NCBI GenBank assembly: GCA_036674765.1
Contig: JARVKI010000078.1
Span: 7,501-71,500 of the forward strand
Reading direction: 5' to 3'
DNA length: 64,000 nt
From: Seiridium cupressi
Lineage: Eukaryota; Ascomycota; Sordariomycetes; Amphisphaeriales; Sporocadaceae
Both the position numbers and the translations under genes were made by a program. Of this stretch, positions 1 to 9,565 are shown in pieces (the stretch's first letter is position 1; each line of letters starts with the position of its first letter). The notes beneath the pieces were generated by a model, which was not told the DNA's origin, searched no databases, and saw only the letters and a list, made by a program, of their open reading frames with translations.

Positions 1-52
1 ACTGTAGTGCTCCCGGACGGGCGGGCTATAGCGGCCGCAGCCCGCTAAAAAC

Positions 53-139
53 GACTTTTCCAAACTGGTATTCATCTGTTTTTTAAGGGACCACTAACCC
101 ACTAGAGACCACCGTGACTTTTCCAAACTGGTATTCATC
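53..139 (+). repeat. 24-bp direct repeat, two copies
   Basis: The segments 53-76 and 116-139 are identical over 24 bp (gacttttccaaa followed by ctggtattcatc), with starts 63 bp apart. The intervening sequence is not obviously duplicated. No function can be assigned. Confidence 0.85.
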
Positions 140-478
140 ATTCGGCAGCTTTAGTAGGCTGCTTAACCCATTGACTTTGGCTTAGTTACTCCCACTAGGG
201 GCTGACTTCGCTACTCATCACTGGGGAGGTTGCTTTCATTCTTTCGAATTGCTGCTTCCTCATGTACCCTACGACTGTGTCTGGGTCTGAAACTCGACTC
301 AGGAGGTTCTGGTGCAAGCTTTGAGTTTCCGAAAAATTATTTTGTATGGGATTTTCAAAAAATCGACTCACGGCCATACAAAAGTGATCCGGGTCTGCAC
401 ACTTTTAAGGGACATGGAGAAATTTCGAGTCGAGAATAAAGAGTGAGTGGTGCTGTCGTCCTCGAGGGTCTTTTGGGA

Positions 479-655
479 AGTGTGACTCCTGGGAGTCCAC
501 AGGTAGTGGGTGGTCAACCCACTGGTAGGTGGTCTCTGGGTACCTATAGGTGGGTAGTCCAGCACCTATAGGTGGTCCTAGGTAGGCCCTGGGTACCTAT
601 AAGGTAGGGTAGTGGTCCCCTAGGTGGTCACCTATAGGGGTCCCAACCCACTGAA
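479..655 (+). repeat. GT-rich imperfect low-complexity block
   Basis: The block is built from irregular reiterations of ggtggtc, tgggtacctata and cctatagg, including several copies of acctatagg. It looks like a degenerate tandem array rather than coding DNA. No unit of fixed length could be set. Confidence 0.5.
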
Positions 656-1076
656 AAACTTCTTTTTGGTGGTCGAACCCAACTAAACCAAGGTGCCCAA
701 GCACACGTTTTGGAACACGTGTAGGGTGGTCCCGGGCCTGGGGGGTCACCCAAGCTGGTATCTCCAGAACCGCTGCAGCGACGACATGGTTGACGGCACC
801 ATCGAGGCGGGCTCGGGGAGACGGTCAGAACGGTATATAGCTCGTTCTGTTCACTTGTGGTTTGGCTGGGCTGCGGCCGGTTGAAGGTGGGTGGGGTGGG
901 GCATGGTCGGGCTGAGGGGTGTCACGTGATCTCCCCCCTACCGTATCTCGCCCACCACAAGCCGCCCGAGGCTGTAAGTAGTGCCAATCTGCTCGGCTCG
1001 CCGTTTCCAGTCGAATGCAGCTCACCTCGTGTCTGTATGTTGTCGTTCGGGTCGGCGGCGTTTGTTCCAAGAACTG

Positions 1077-2491
1077 CTCCAGGTAGGCTGGGTGAGACTT
1101 TTGACTCATGCCAGAAAATCGGAAAATCGATTTTCGCTCGAGCCGGCCAAACTCAGGTCGCTGAGCACGCCGCTGGGCCTCGCTGGCACCGCCGGTCACC
1201 AAACCTCGTATCTCCTCGGTTGACTACCCTACACCCACCTTGCATACCGCATTCGATTCGTCGTCTTATGCCCGCTCGAAGGGTATAGGCCTGGTCCTGT
1301 GGACTCACACGGATGGTCCGCAGTCGAGCTTCGAAAAGATTTAAGCGCTCCAGGTAGGCCGGCTCGAGGGTGTATGGGGTGGGTGAATTTTGCGGAAATT
1401 TCAAGTGAAGTAGCAAGCGCATCCACCGCGTAGAGCACATGAGCAGAAGACGAATGCTACCAGGACTGGCGTGTTAGGTGACGAATTGGGTGCTGTAGGT
1501 CAAAAAGAGTTGCGTTCCAGGGTAAGTTGTCTCACGGCTGAAGTCGATTCCGGGACGATGGGAAGGTGTGAGAGCACGAGCGGCACCCCCCTCGAAAGCC
1601 CATCCTCGGGGCAGTGGTTTGGCACAGATCATATGAGATTATCAGTACTGTGTGCTTGAAAATTGCGATTTGTAGTTTTTATGTCCAAGTTGTACTGGAA
1701 AGCTGTGGACGTTTCTCACTTTTGCCTGTCGCAAACTTATGCTCTTGACACTCAGAGGTCCCTTTTTGATTTTCTCAAGAACCAGTGGGCTTAAAAATAA
1801 GATAAATATACCGTTCGAACGACGCCAGCGAGCTTGCTCTAATGCACTATTTGGCATGTCCCCAGCCCTCATGCCCACTGAGTAGTGACCAGTTGACTTT
1901 CCGCTCCGGGTAGGCTGGGTCGGACTTTTGCCATAGCTCAGCGGAACGACATGCTATGCTGAAGATAGTAGTGCCAGCCGGCTCGTATGACTGCGTAGGG
2001 CACGATGGAGTTCAGTGATGCTGTGTCAAAGTGAGATCTGAACATGTCGGTTCGGCCGGCGGTGGGCGGGATACCAGCTCCAGGTAGGTCGCACCAGGGG
2101 ACGGGGACATAAAGCAGCCTTTGCTAGGTCGTGGGCGTGAGCCAGGTTGCAGTGATTCACTTTACAACGCTGGACCAGCCTACCCGCACCCGGACGTGGG
2201 CGGACAGGATGAGCTCCGGGTAGGCCGGCTCGTCCAGCCTACCCGTACCGGTCCAGGTAGGCTGGCTCCCACTTGGCCGAGCTGCCACAGACCTTTGCGT
2301 TGGGCAGCTCCGGGGCCAGAGACAATATGGGCCCCCTCAAAACGTGCCCCCCTAAAATCAGGACCCTCAACCCGGCGATTTGGCCGGTTCTGAGCCAGCC
2401 TACCCATAACGAAGATCCGGGTAGGCTACTTACCTGGAGCGAGTCCCAGGTTCAGGTAAGCAGGCTCGTGTTCTACGGGTAGGTTGGCTCA
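1077..2491. repeat. Dispersed motif CCRGGTAGGCYGG, about ten copies, both strands
   Basis: Near-identical copies lie at about 1079, 1351, 1906, 2081, 2216, 2255, 2417 and 2476 on the plus strand. Reverse copies (CCAGCCTACCCG) lie at about 2174, 2234 and 2396. They cluster most densely at 2170-2491. Flanking bases often extend the match (ctc before, ggctc after). None was noticed in the genic part of the window. The motif could be the core of a miniature repeat or a protein-binding site. Confidence 0.6.
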
Positions 2492-2583
2492 AGTGCTACG
2501 GGTCGGCTTGCTAAGGCGTACAGCTCCTCGGATTATAATTGGTTCCGTGCTTAACACTGATTGGATAGAATTTAAAAGCAAAC

Positions 2584-3072
2584 TGTAACGAATATACTAT
2601 CGTCAGGATAAACCTTAAGATAATACACCGGTGTTGGGTTTATGCTAACAGGGTACGTAATGTAGAATAGGAATACTGAGTCTTGAAGAATAAGAATATA
2701 ATCGTTAAGGCTTGGTAGGCCTCACTTATGGGTAGATAGATGCTTAGATTGATCACTAAGGTAATGACTGTCTATGTAGGAAATGTCCATTGTATATATA
2801 TCCATTCATTCCCTTACTGATCCCGTCTTGCTCATGTTTGCTCAGTGAGCAGGACTGATCACAATCAGTGTTGATCAGTGAGTCCCACTGATCACTACTG
2901 ATCTCTTGGTCCTGATTGGTTCCTGCTGTTTGCTTGTCTCCACCATACCAGCGCCTGGTATGTTTGTTCTTTACACAGCCGCACCTGCTTGCCCTCCCTT
3001 CGCTAGCTTGGTCTGTGCTCACGGGGTAGCGTTTGTTCCGTTCCGGCCTTCTTCCAGCCCATGTTCGTAACA
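2584..3072 (+). mobile_element. Solo LTR 1 (LTR retrotransposon), TSD CAAAC
   Basis: A 489-bp element begins TGTAACG and ends CGTAACA, so it has TG..CA ends. It is flanked by a perfect 5-bp target duplication, CAAAC at 2579-2583 and 3073-3077. It is closely related to the copies at 3242-3729 and 9080-9565. No internal gag/pol region is present, so it is a solo LTR left by LTR-LTR recombination. It carries TATATATAT and several TGATCA palindromes. Small antisense frames inside it are not genes. The superfamily (Copia or Gypsy) cannot be decided. Confidence 0.92.
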
Positions 3073-3105
3073 CAAACGGTAAGTTAATTTTTATAACTAA
3101 GAGCG

Positions 3106-3747
3106 AAACTATCACGGCACTAAGACGCCACTAAGGCGTTAGGGGTACAGCGCCTACAAAAAGCCGTTATACTAGTTTAAAACTTAGTTTCCTCCTTTCT
3201 TCTTCGTGTAATAACAATACACTAAATCACTAGCATATAGGTGTAACGAATATACTATCGTCAGGATAAACCTTGGGATAATACACTGGTGTTGGGTTTA
3301 TGCTAACAGGGTACGTAATGTAAAATAGGAACACTGAGTCTTAAAAATAAGAATATAATCGTTAAGGCTTGATAGGCCTCACCTATGGGTAGATAAATGC
3401 TTAGGTTGATGACTAAGGTAATGACTGTCTATATAGGAAAGATCCATCGTATATATATCCATTCATTCCCTTACTGATCCTGTCTGCTCTCGTTCGCTCA
3501 GTAGATCTCCGCTGAGCACAGCTGAGCACGCTCGGTCCTGATCAGTTGAACTCTACTGATCACTGCTGAGCTTGCTTCTGATTGGTCCCCGTCCTGGTCC
3601 CATATCCGCCGTGTTAGTGTTTAGCGTGTTTGGTTCTTCCGCCGGTTCTTTTGCAGCTGCCTGCGGCTGGTTGCGTGCGGGGTATTACTTATTCCGCTCC
3701 GGGGTCTTGGTTGGGTCATGTTCGTAACAATAGGGCCGTGATAAAAA
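3106..3747 (+). repeat. Left arm of ~145-bp inverted repeat, split by LTR 2
   Basis: Bases about 3106-3241 plus 3730-3747 (the LTR 2 insertion removed) form the reverse complement of about 9991-10138. Over the first ~127 aligned bases roughly 14 differ, and all but one are transitions, mostly with A/T in the right copy. LTR 2 inserted inside this arm and so is younger than the repeat. The outer end is uncertain because similarity fades before 3106. The arm ends about 12 bp from the NLR stop codon. It could be a terminal inverted repeat of a composite element or one of two separate miniature elements. Confidence 0.75.
3242..3729 (+). mobile_element. Solo LTR 2, TSD ATAGG
   Basis: A 488-bp copy with the same TGTAACG start and CGTAACA end as LTR 1, in the same orientation. 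It is flanked by a perfect duplication ATAGG at 3237-3241 and 3730-3734. It interrupts the left inverted-repeat arm and ends 29 bp before the antisense stop codon of the NLR gene. It differs from LTR 1 mostly in the GC-rich 3' half. Confidence 0.93.
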
Positions 3748-3758
3748 CCGATGTCCTT

Positions 3759-6700
3759 TTAACAGCTAGTTTTCCAATCTTTTAGGTCAAACCGAGTAGA
3801 CAGAGTATACGGATGTTCAGGCCCTAATACGCGCTCCCAAAGTTGAAGACAAGCCTCTAACAAAGCTACCGCTTCGTCCTTCCGAGCCTGACCATACCAA
3901 ATAATGGCAAGATTATGCATACTATTAAGGGTGTCTGGGTGCTCCTCCCTAAATGCCTTTGAACATTTAGCAAGTTCCGTAGCCTGTAATTCCTCGGCCT
4001 TTTCCCACCGGCCCTGATTCCTGTACGTCGACGCCAGGTTAGCCATGCTAATGAGCGTCGAGGGATGATCGGCCCCGAGCTTCGTCTTGCTCGTCTCTAT
4101 CACTTATATAAACAGCTTCTCAGCCTCTTCCCACCGGCCCTGGTTCTTATACGTCGACGCCAGGTTAGCTATGCTGGTAAGCGTATCGGGATGATCGGCC
4201 CCGAGCTTCGTCTTGCTCGTCTCTATCACTTGTATAAACAGCTTCTCAGCCTCTTCCCACCGGCCCTGGTTCTTATACGTCGACGCCAGGTTAGCTATGC
4301 TAATGAGCGTCGAGGGATAATCGGCCCCGAGCTTCGTCGTGCGAGTCTCTATCACTTCCACCTCTAGCTTCTCAGCCTTTTCCCACCGGCCCTGGTTCTT
4401 ATACGTCGACGCCAGGTTGGCCATGCTGGTAAGCGTATCGGGATGATCGGCCCCGAGCTTCGTCTTGCTCGTCTCTATTACTTGCATAAACAGCTTCTCA
4501 GCCTCTTCCCACCGGCCCTGGTTCTTATACGTCGACGCCAGGTTAGCCATGCTAGTAAGCGTATCGGGATGATCGGCCCCGAGCTTCGTCTTGCTCGTCT
4601 TTATTACTTGTATAAACAGCTTCTCAGCCTCTTCCCACCGGCCCTGGTTCCTATACGTCGACGCCAGGTTAGCCATGCTAATGAGCGTCGAGGGATGATC
4701 GGCCCCGAGCTTCGTCGTGCGAGTCTCCATCACTTCCACCTCCAGCTTCTCAGCCTCTTCCCACCGGCCCTGGTTCTTATACGTCGACGCCAGGTTGGCC
4801 ATGCTAGTGAGCGTATCGGGATGATCGGCCTCGAGCTTCGTCTTGCTCGTCTCTATCACTTGCACAAACAGCTTCTCAGCCTCTTCCCACCGGCCCTGGT
4901 TCCAAAGCGTCGACGCCAGGTTGGCCATGCTGGTAAGCGTATCGGGATGATCGGCCCCGAGCTTCGTCTTGCGAGTCTCCATTACTTGCACAAACAGCTT
5001 CTCCGCTTTATCCCATTGACCAATCAGCCTATATGCTGATGCCACCATACCTATAGCCCACAAGACCTCTTCGTCATCTGCTTTAAACAATTTCTTCCTC
5101 GCCTTCATAGCCAAGACCGATAGCTTCTCTGCCTCTGTCCCGTTACCTATTCGCAAGCAATACCAGGCCGTCCGATATAGCACAGTGGCCCATTCTCGTA
5201 ACGCATCTTGTACCTTTGGCGTCTTTGCTGCTGCCGATTGCGCATGCGGAAAAAGTGCCCGACATGTAACCCAGTTCTCGTATTCTCCCGTTGGCATCTC
5301 TTCACAGAGTTTTATAAGAAATCGACCTCTCCACTGCTCCTTTTGCTTGTAAAGTTCAAGCCATTCCAGCATCGCTAACTGCACTAGTCTATGCATCTCA
5401 AAAGTACACCCGTCCTCATTCGCAATAATAAACGAATAGTTTCGCAGTACTAAAACATCGTCCTCAAACCTATTAATCTCACTCTCACTCTCCTCTAATT
5501 GTATCTCGGTGGAATCGCTATCGCTCCACTCATTTTCATGATCGTCATCTTCACCCTCCTCTAAACCGTCAATTTGTACCTCATGGGAAACTAGCTGATT
5601 CGTTGGATCCTGATCGCGTAGTAAGATCTCAGGAATACCTTGCCGATCGCAGAAGCTCATAAGCGATAGCAAATCTGCCGCCGACGGTCTGACCTGCCGG
5701 ATATGCTCGAACGATATCTGCCATGTGATCAAGATGGAATTCTTCGCGCTCGTATCTCGACGAAGTTTCCCACCTTCATAACTAAGGAGACCGGTCTTTT
5801 TCCGATCACTTGCTTGATAGTTCTTAAGGTATTGCTGTAAGGAATATCGCGGCCATCGCTGGGAGATATAAGCCGCCGCCTGGACGATAGCAAGCGGTAT
5901 ATACTCTAGCGCGGCAACCAGTGTAGCAACGAGCTCGACCGTATCTTCAGCTACAGGTTGTTTAAGCTTCCGTTCAAACAGCATTACTGCATCTCCGACA
6001 TTCATTGGATCGACGGCGACAATGTCTGTATCTTCGACTAGCTCTAACGCTGCGCTTATGCCCCGCGATGTGACTAGGACCGATCCATGCTGGCAGTGCG
6101 GGATATACCATAAAAGCGGTCTAGAGTCGGTATTCTCCTCCTTGACCGACTGTGCTTCGTTTCCCGTACTCGTCGATATCAGGAAACCGGCGTCGTCGAC
6201 ATTGTCCAGAATCAGCACCCACGGTCCCTTCGTCTCATCACGCAGCCAGTCGTGCACTAGCTGGAATATGTTGGCCTTTGGGTTCTGCCGTCCATAGATC
6301 TTGACGCAGTTGGCAATGTCTCGGACACTCTGCTCGAAGCGGGCGGCGTTGCTCGCGTGGGCCCAGAAGACCCATGTTTGGGGCGACCGTTCTCGGATGC
6401 GGTACGCGTATTCAATGGCGAGTTGCGATTTGCTTACGCTGTTAGCCACCGCTCGGTCTATACTGGAACTGACTTACCCAACACCACCAAGTCCGACGAG
6501 TGCAGTCCGAGATCCGGGCCGGGTGTGCTTTTGATTGATCTGATCGAGTATGGTTCCTTGATCGACGGCGGTCGCTCGGTCGACGAAGTCTGTGTCGCGA
6601 CTGAACGGGATGACGATCGACGGCTTCGGCGGGGTTTCAGGACGTTCTACATGTGGCACGTCAGTTTAGATGATTATCCTAATTAGACCCGTGTGTGGAT

Positions 6701-6809
6701 CCATTTTACCGGGAGGGGCATGGTGGTGGAACTTTGCATTGACAGGGCCGTTGGCGACGCCGACTTGGAAGCCAGCATTAGCGTCTCCAAAGCTTATTCC
6801 AGTTGCCAT
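3759..6809 (-). CDS. NLR (STAND) protein: amyloid motif, NB-ARC, TPR array; in-frame stop
   Basis: A fungal NOD-like receptor. Exons are 6710-6809, 6478-6646 and 3759-6432, with introns of 63 and 45 bp. Splicing restores the P-loop G-L-G-G-V-G-K-S. Residues 5-27 form a short motif with core G-F-Q-V-G, followed by an HHH and proline stretch. Next come NB-ARC features (P-loop, Walker B with L-I-L-D-N-V-D-D, a T-S-R sensor, a P-L-A-I motif, an M-H-R motif), a linker, and tandem TPRs of 42 residues. A single TAA at 4106-4104 replaces the CAA seen in sister repeats. Translation would stop at 865 residues; the open frame beyond it would give about 980. In the HELLP/PNT1 and HET-S/NWD2 systems such receptors oligomerise on ligand binding and template amyloid folding in a partner. 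The divergent neighbour carries the matching motif. The gene may be a recent pseudogene, a truncated but working allele, or use readthrough. Confidence 0.88.
3984..4991 (-). repeat. TPR-coding tandem array, eight 126-bp units
   Basis: Eight near-identical 126-bp units (42 residues each, TPR type with G-R-W-E-E-A-E-K-L and A-D-H-P) encode the ligand-binding end of the NLR. More divergent units continue below 3984. Two unit types alternate with period three: P-D-T-L-T-S, P-D-T-L-T-S, then P-S-T-L-I-S preceded by a T-R-T-T-K segment. This gives a 378-bp higher-order repeat. High internal conservation of this kind is known for repeat domains of fungal NLRs and is linked to rapid reshuffling of specificity. 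Confidence 0.9.
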
Positions 6810-7054
6810 TGTAAAAAGTTAGCTGCAGGTAATCGCGGTAGCAGCCACGAACTTCAAAAATTGTAGCAGTTGAGTCGTCACGTAGGTGGCTACGTTTTCT
6901 CATGGGAACGGCTGAACTTAAGGCCAGGCTGGGTCGGAGATATATTTATCCCCTCCCGAATTTAATTGTCAAAGAGGGGATGTGAAATGGCCGTTTCCAT
7001 TCCTGAGCAGCATTGATATAAACCTTTCGGGGCGGGTAGGGCAACATACTCCAT
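6810..7054. promoter_or_regulatory. Shared divergent promoter of the NLR/effector pair
   Basis: Only 245 bp separate the two start codons, which face away from each other. The segment must contain both promoters and leaders. No clear TATA box or known operator was recognised. A divergent layout is usual for cognate NLR/effector pairs and would allow joint expression. Confidence 0.6.
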
Positions 7055-7977
7055 ATGGCAGATCCTCTTGGCATCGTTGCTAGCATCGTCGGAGTCACTG
7101 TTCCAGCTTTAGAAGGAACGAGACTTCTTCTAGACATTTTAGGGGAGATCAAAGATGCACCGAAGACCATTACACGTCTTTCGGGTGATGTTCGTTCAGT
7201 CGATGCAGCATTGAACTTGCTTAATGGTGTGGAAGAGCGAGAGTGGTTATTACTTGGCACCACCGTCGCCGAACAGTCCAAGACGACTATTAGCAGCTAC
7301 AGACAAGCGTGCGACCTTTTCAGGACTGATCTCCAGCGGTGGACGAAGCATTCGGAGGATGGGAAGCTGGCATGGCGGGACCGGGCAAACGTAGGATTTC
7401 TAAAGAAGGCTCAAATCAAAGCCATGTCGGGGCAGCTTCAGAATTGTCAGCTCTCGATCAACACCATCACCAGCATAGCTACTCTGTATGTGGCTTAAGA
7501 ACAAGCACGTTAAGATAGTGACTAGCTAACAATGCATACAGGTATAGCTCCGTTCGTAACAGCCACCTAACAGAAGAGATAAAGAAGTCTATCTCTGTTA
7601 AACAGGATGAGGTTAACGGGGCTATTATTACTACAGATCAAAAAGTAGTAGTATTGCAGAATAAGCTCAAAGACCTTGAACTCAGCAGCGACGAGGAAGA
7701 AGGGGATATGTCTCTGCAAGGCAAAGCTAAGGTCATGCAGCGCTTAAAGGACGAACGTGACGCGCTCAATGCGTCTCTGAAACTTCTGCAGGAGTTACTG
7801 GCTAAATCGCAGGAGGAATCAGTTGCAAAAGCTGCCTTAGGTAGCCAAAATAGTTCGACGACAATAAGCTTCGGCACGAACTCCTCAGGTTTCCAGGCAG
7901 GGATTATTAATGGATCTGTCAGTGGCCAGACCTTTGGAGGAAGTAGTTTGTCCCAGCCTTCGAAAGCTGGCCGATGA
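7055..7977 (+). CDS. HeLo-like-domain cell-death effector with C-terminal amyloid motif (HELLP-like)
   Basis: Two exons, 7055-7485 and 7542-7977, joined over a 56-bp intron, give 288 residues. The N-terminus (M-A-D-P-L-G-I-V-A-S-I-V-G) and the helical ~220-residue body match the fungal STAND N-terminal/HeLo-like class. The hydrophobic first helix is the part thought to insert into membranes in such proteins. A charged coiled-coil-like stretch (about 175-235) leads to a C-terminal motif at 252-275 with core G-F-Q-A-G. That motif shares about 12 of 23 positions with residues 5-27 of the adjacent NLR. By family knowledge, NLR activation would nucleate amyloid in this tail and unmask the N-terminal domain at the membrane, causing cell death. 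The motif resembles the PP class (related to RHIM) more than the HET-s class; that assignment is inference. Confidence 0.85.
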
Positions 7978-8149
7978 GGCTTTGTCACATGGAGACGGCT
8001 GAAACCCGGAGGCCAAGAGGTTATGTTCAATGTAGCGAATTTAACGAAGTCTTAAGTACAACCCCAATTTTGTGAGCAACTGTAATATCATGATACAAAT
8101 ATCACATCTTCCCGTCGTAGCCTTATCTTCGATCCCCTTCGCTACTACA

Positions 8150-9079
8150 CTACATTGGCGCTATTAGGGCTCTCAGTGGTGACCGCACGATTTCATCCTG
8201 CTCAACCTGTCCTTCGCCCACCCATGTCACCAGTCCCAGCGCGCTTATTTCTTGCTCACTTTCCGCTGCCTGCCTTATCGGCACCACCTTTGGCTCCAGC
8301 GCAGATATCCCTAGCGCAGTACTCTTCCTCTTCCGAGCAGGGCTTTTCTTGCCTAAGGGAGCTTCTTTTCGCTTTAAGCCGTATGCGGCTTTCTTGGCCT
8401 CTTTGGCAGCCTTTTTAGCCTCTTTCACGGACTCTTTCGCAACACGCTCCGCTCGTGCCCTCTCTAGGTCCTCGAAACTCATAACCCTTGCCGTCCCTAG
8501 TATTTCTGACCTAGTTGATCGGCGAACTTTAGCTTCGTTGTTTATCTGGGCTAAGAATTGATTATGTTCATGAAGAAGAGCACGCTCGGCAAAAGATAGT
8601 TGGGCCGCATTAGCAAGCTTTTGTAGGTGCCTTTGTAAACGTTGTTTGCTCATCTCATCAAGCATAGAAGCATCCTGTTGGATCAGCTTATGAAGCGACG
8701 TAACAGCTTCTGCTGACACTGGGGTTATAGGGGTTGGCGGTACTTGATCTTGCATACAGCAGCCTACATTCACCTCGAAGGCTTGAGGGGCTGTCAATGT
8801 AGTAAGATGCTTCGGTATATCACAGAGGACTTTGTTAGGGTTGAAAGGGAATAAACCGGCCTTGGTCCATCCAGCTCGTATGTTCCTAGACGTGAGCGCT
8901 TGATCCCGTGCGGGACTATATAAATAGGTGAAATGCTCCTTGCCGATTGTTCCAACACATCCTCGCTCAAGCCGTTCGACCTGGTCGCGGTAGGCTGCCT
9001 TTGATGGGTCAAATACGGAGATGTCACAGGGCTGAAGTTTATGGGAGGTGTGAGAAGGGAGACGGCACAGGATGATGTT
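8150..9079 (-). pseudogene. 5'-truncated pogo/Fot-type DDE transposase
   Basis: The frame encodes the C-terminal half of a pogo/Jerky-like DDE transposase. It starts at the conserved L-P-S-H-T-S-H-K-L-Q-P-C-D segment, which holds the third catalytic acidic residue. It continues through the N-I-R-A-G-W-x-K-A-G-L-F-P-F-N-P motif and ends in a basic tail. The helix-turn-helix/CENP-B domain and the first two catalytic residues are missing because LTR 3 abuts at 9080. The remaining ~309 codons have no stop, so decay is recent or protected. No terminal inverted repeat of this element was seen downstream. Confidence 0.85.
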
Positions 9080-9565
9080 TGTAACGGATATACTATCGTC
9101 AGGATAAACCTTAGGATAATACACTGGTGTTGGGTTTATGCTAACAGGGTACGTGATGTAGAATAGGAATACTGAGTCTTGATGAATAAGGATATAATCG
9201 TTAAGGCTTGATAGGCCTCACCTATGGGTGGATAGATGCTTAGATTGATCACTAAGGTAATGACTGTCTATGTAGGAAATGTCCATTGTATATATATCCA
9301 CTTATTCCCTTACTGATCTTGTTTGCTCATGTTTGCTCAGTGAGCAGAACTGATCATGATCAGTGTTGATCAGTGAGTCTCACTGATCACTACTGATCAG
9401 TGGCTCTGATTGGTTCCTGCCGTCGTCTTGGCTCCCCCGTGTTGGTGTCTGGTATGTTTGTTCCTTGCACAGCCGCAGCCGCTTGTCTCCTACTGCCAGC
9501 CTGGTCTGTGCTTGCGGGGTGAGGTTTATTCCGTTCCGGCTTTCTCTTGACCCATGTTCGTAACA
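9080..9565 (+). mobile_element. Solo LTR 3, no target duplication
   Basis: A 486-bp copy with the same TGTAACG..CGTAACA ends as LTRs 1 and 2. The flanks differ (ATGTT before, GCAGG after), so no target duplication remains. Together with the half transposase on its left, this suggests recombination between LTRs of two insertions, or a deletion ending at the LTR, that removed the 5' half of the transposase. Confidence 0.88.

Larger units (their letters stand above)
1..2583. other. Gene-poor, repeat-bearing left flank
   Basis: No open frame here reads like a conserved protein; the short frames overlap on both strands without shared composition. The stretch has direct repeats at its start, a GT-rich imperfect low-complexity block and many dispersed copies of a short GC-rich motif (separate entries). 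It ends where a solo LTR has inserted. A subtelomeric or otherwise repeat-rich setting is possible, but no telomere repeat is visible. Confidence 0.6.

Noticed and set aside
2756..3115. Minus-strand 119-codon frame and a similar one at 9390-9584
   Set aside because: Both lie inside or across solo LTRs and change between copies; no protein family fits.
4065..5039. Repetitive plus-strand frames (100 and 198 codons) across the TPR array
   Set aside because: They are antisense shadows of the 126-bp repeat units; the minus strand has the NLR protein with recognisable TPRs.
6433..6477. Alternative acceptor for NLR intron 2 (after CTAACAG)
   Set aside because: It would insert V-S before K-S and spoil the P-loop; the acceptor twelve bases earlier in the gene reading (CGTAAG) restores G-K-S exactly.
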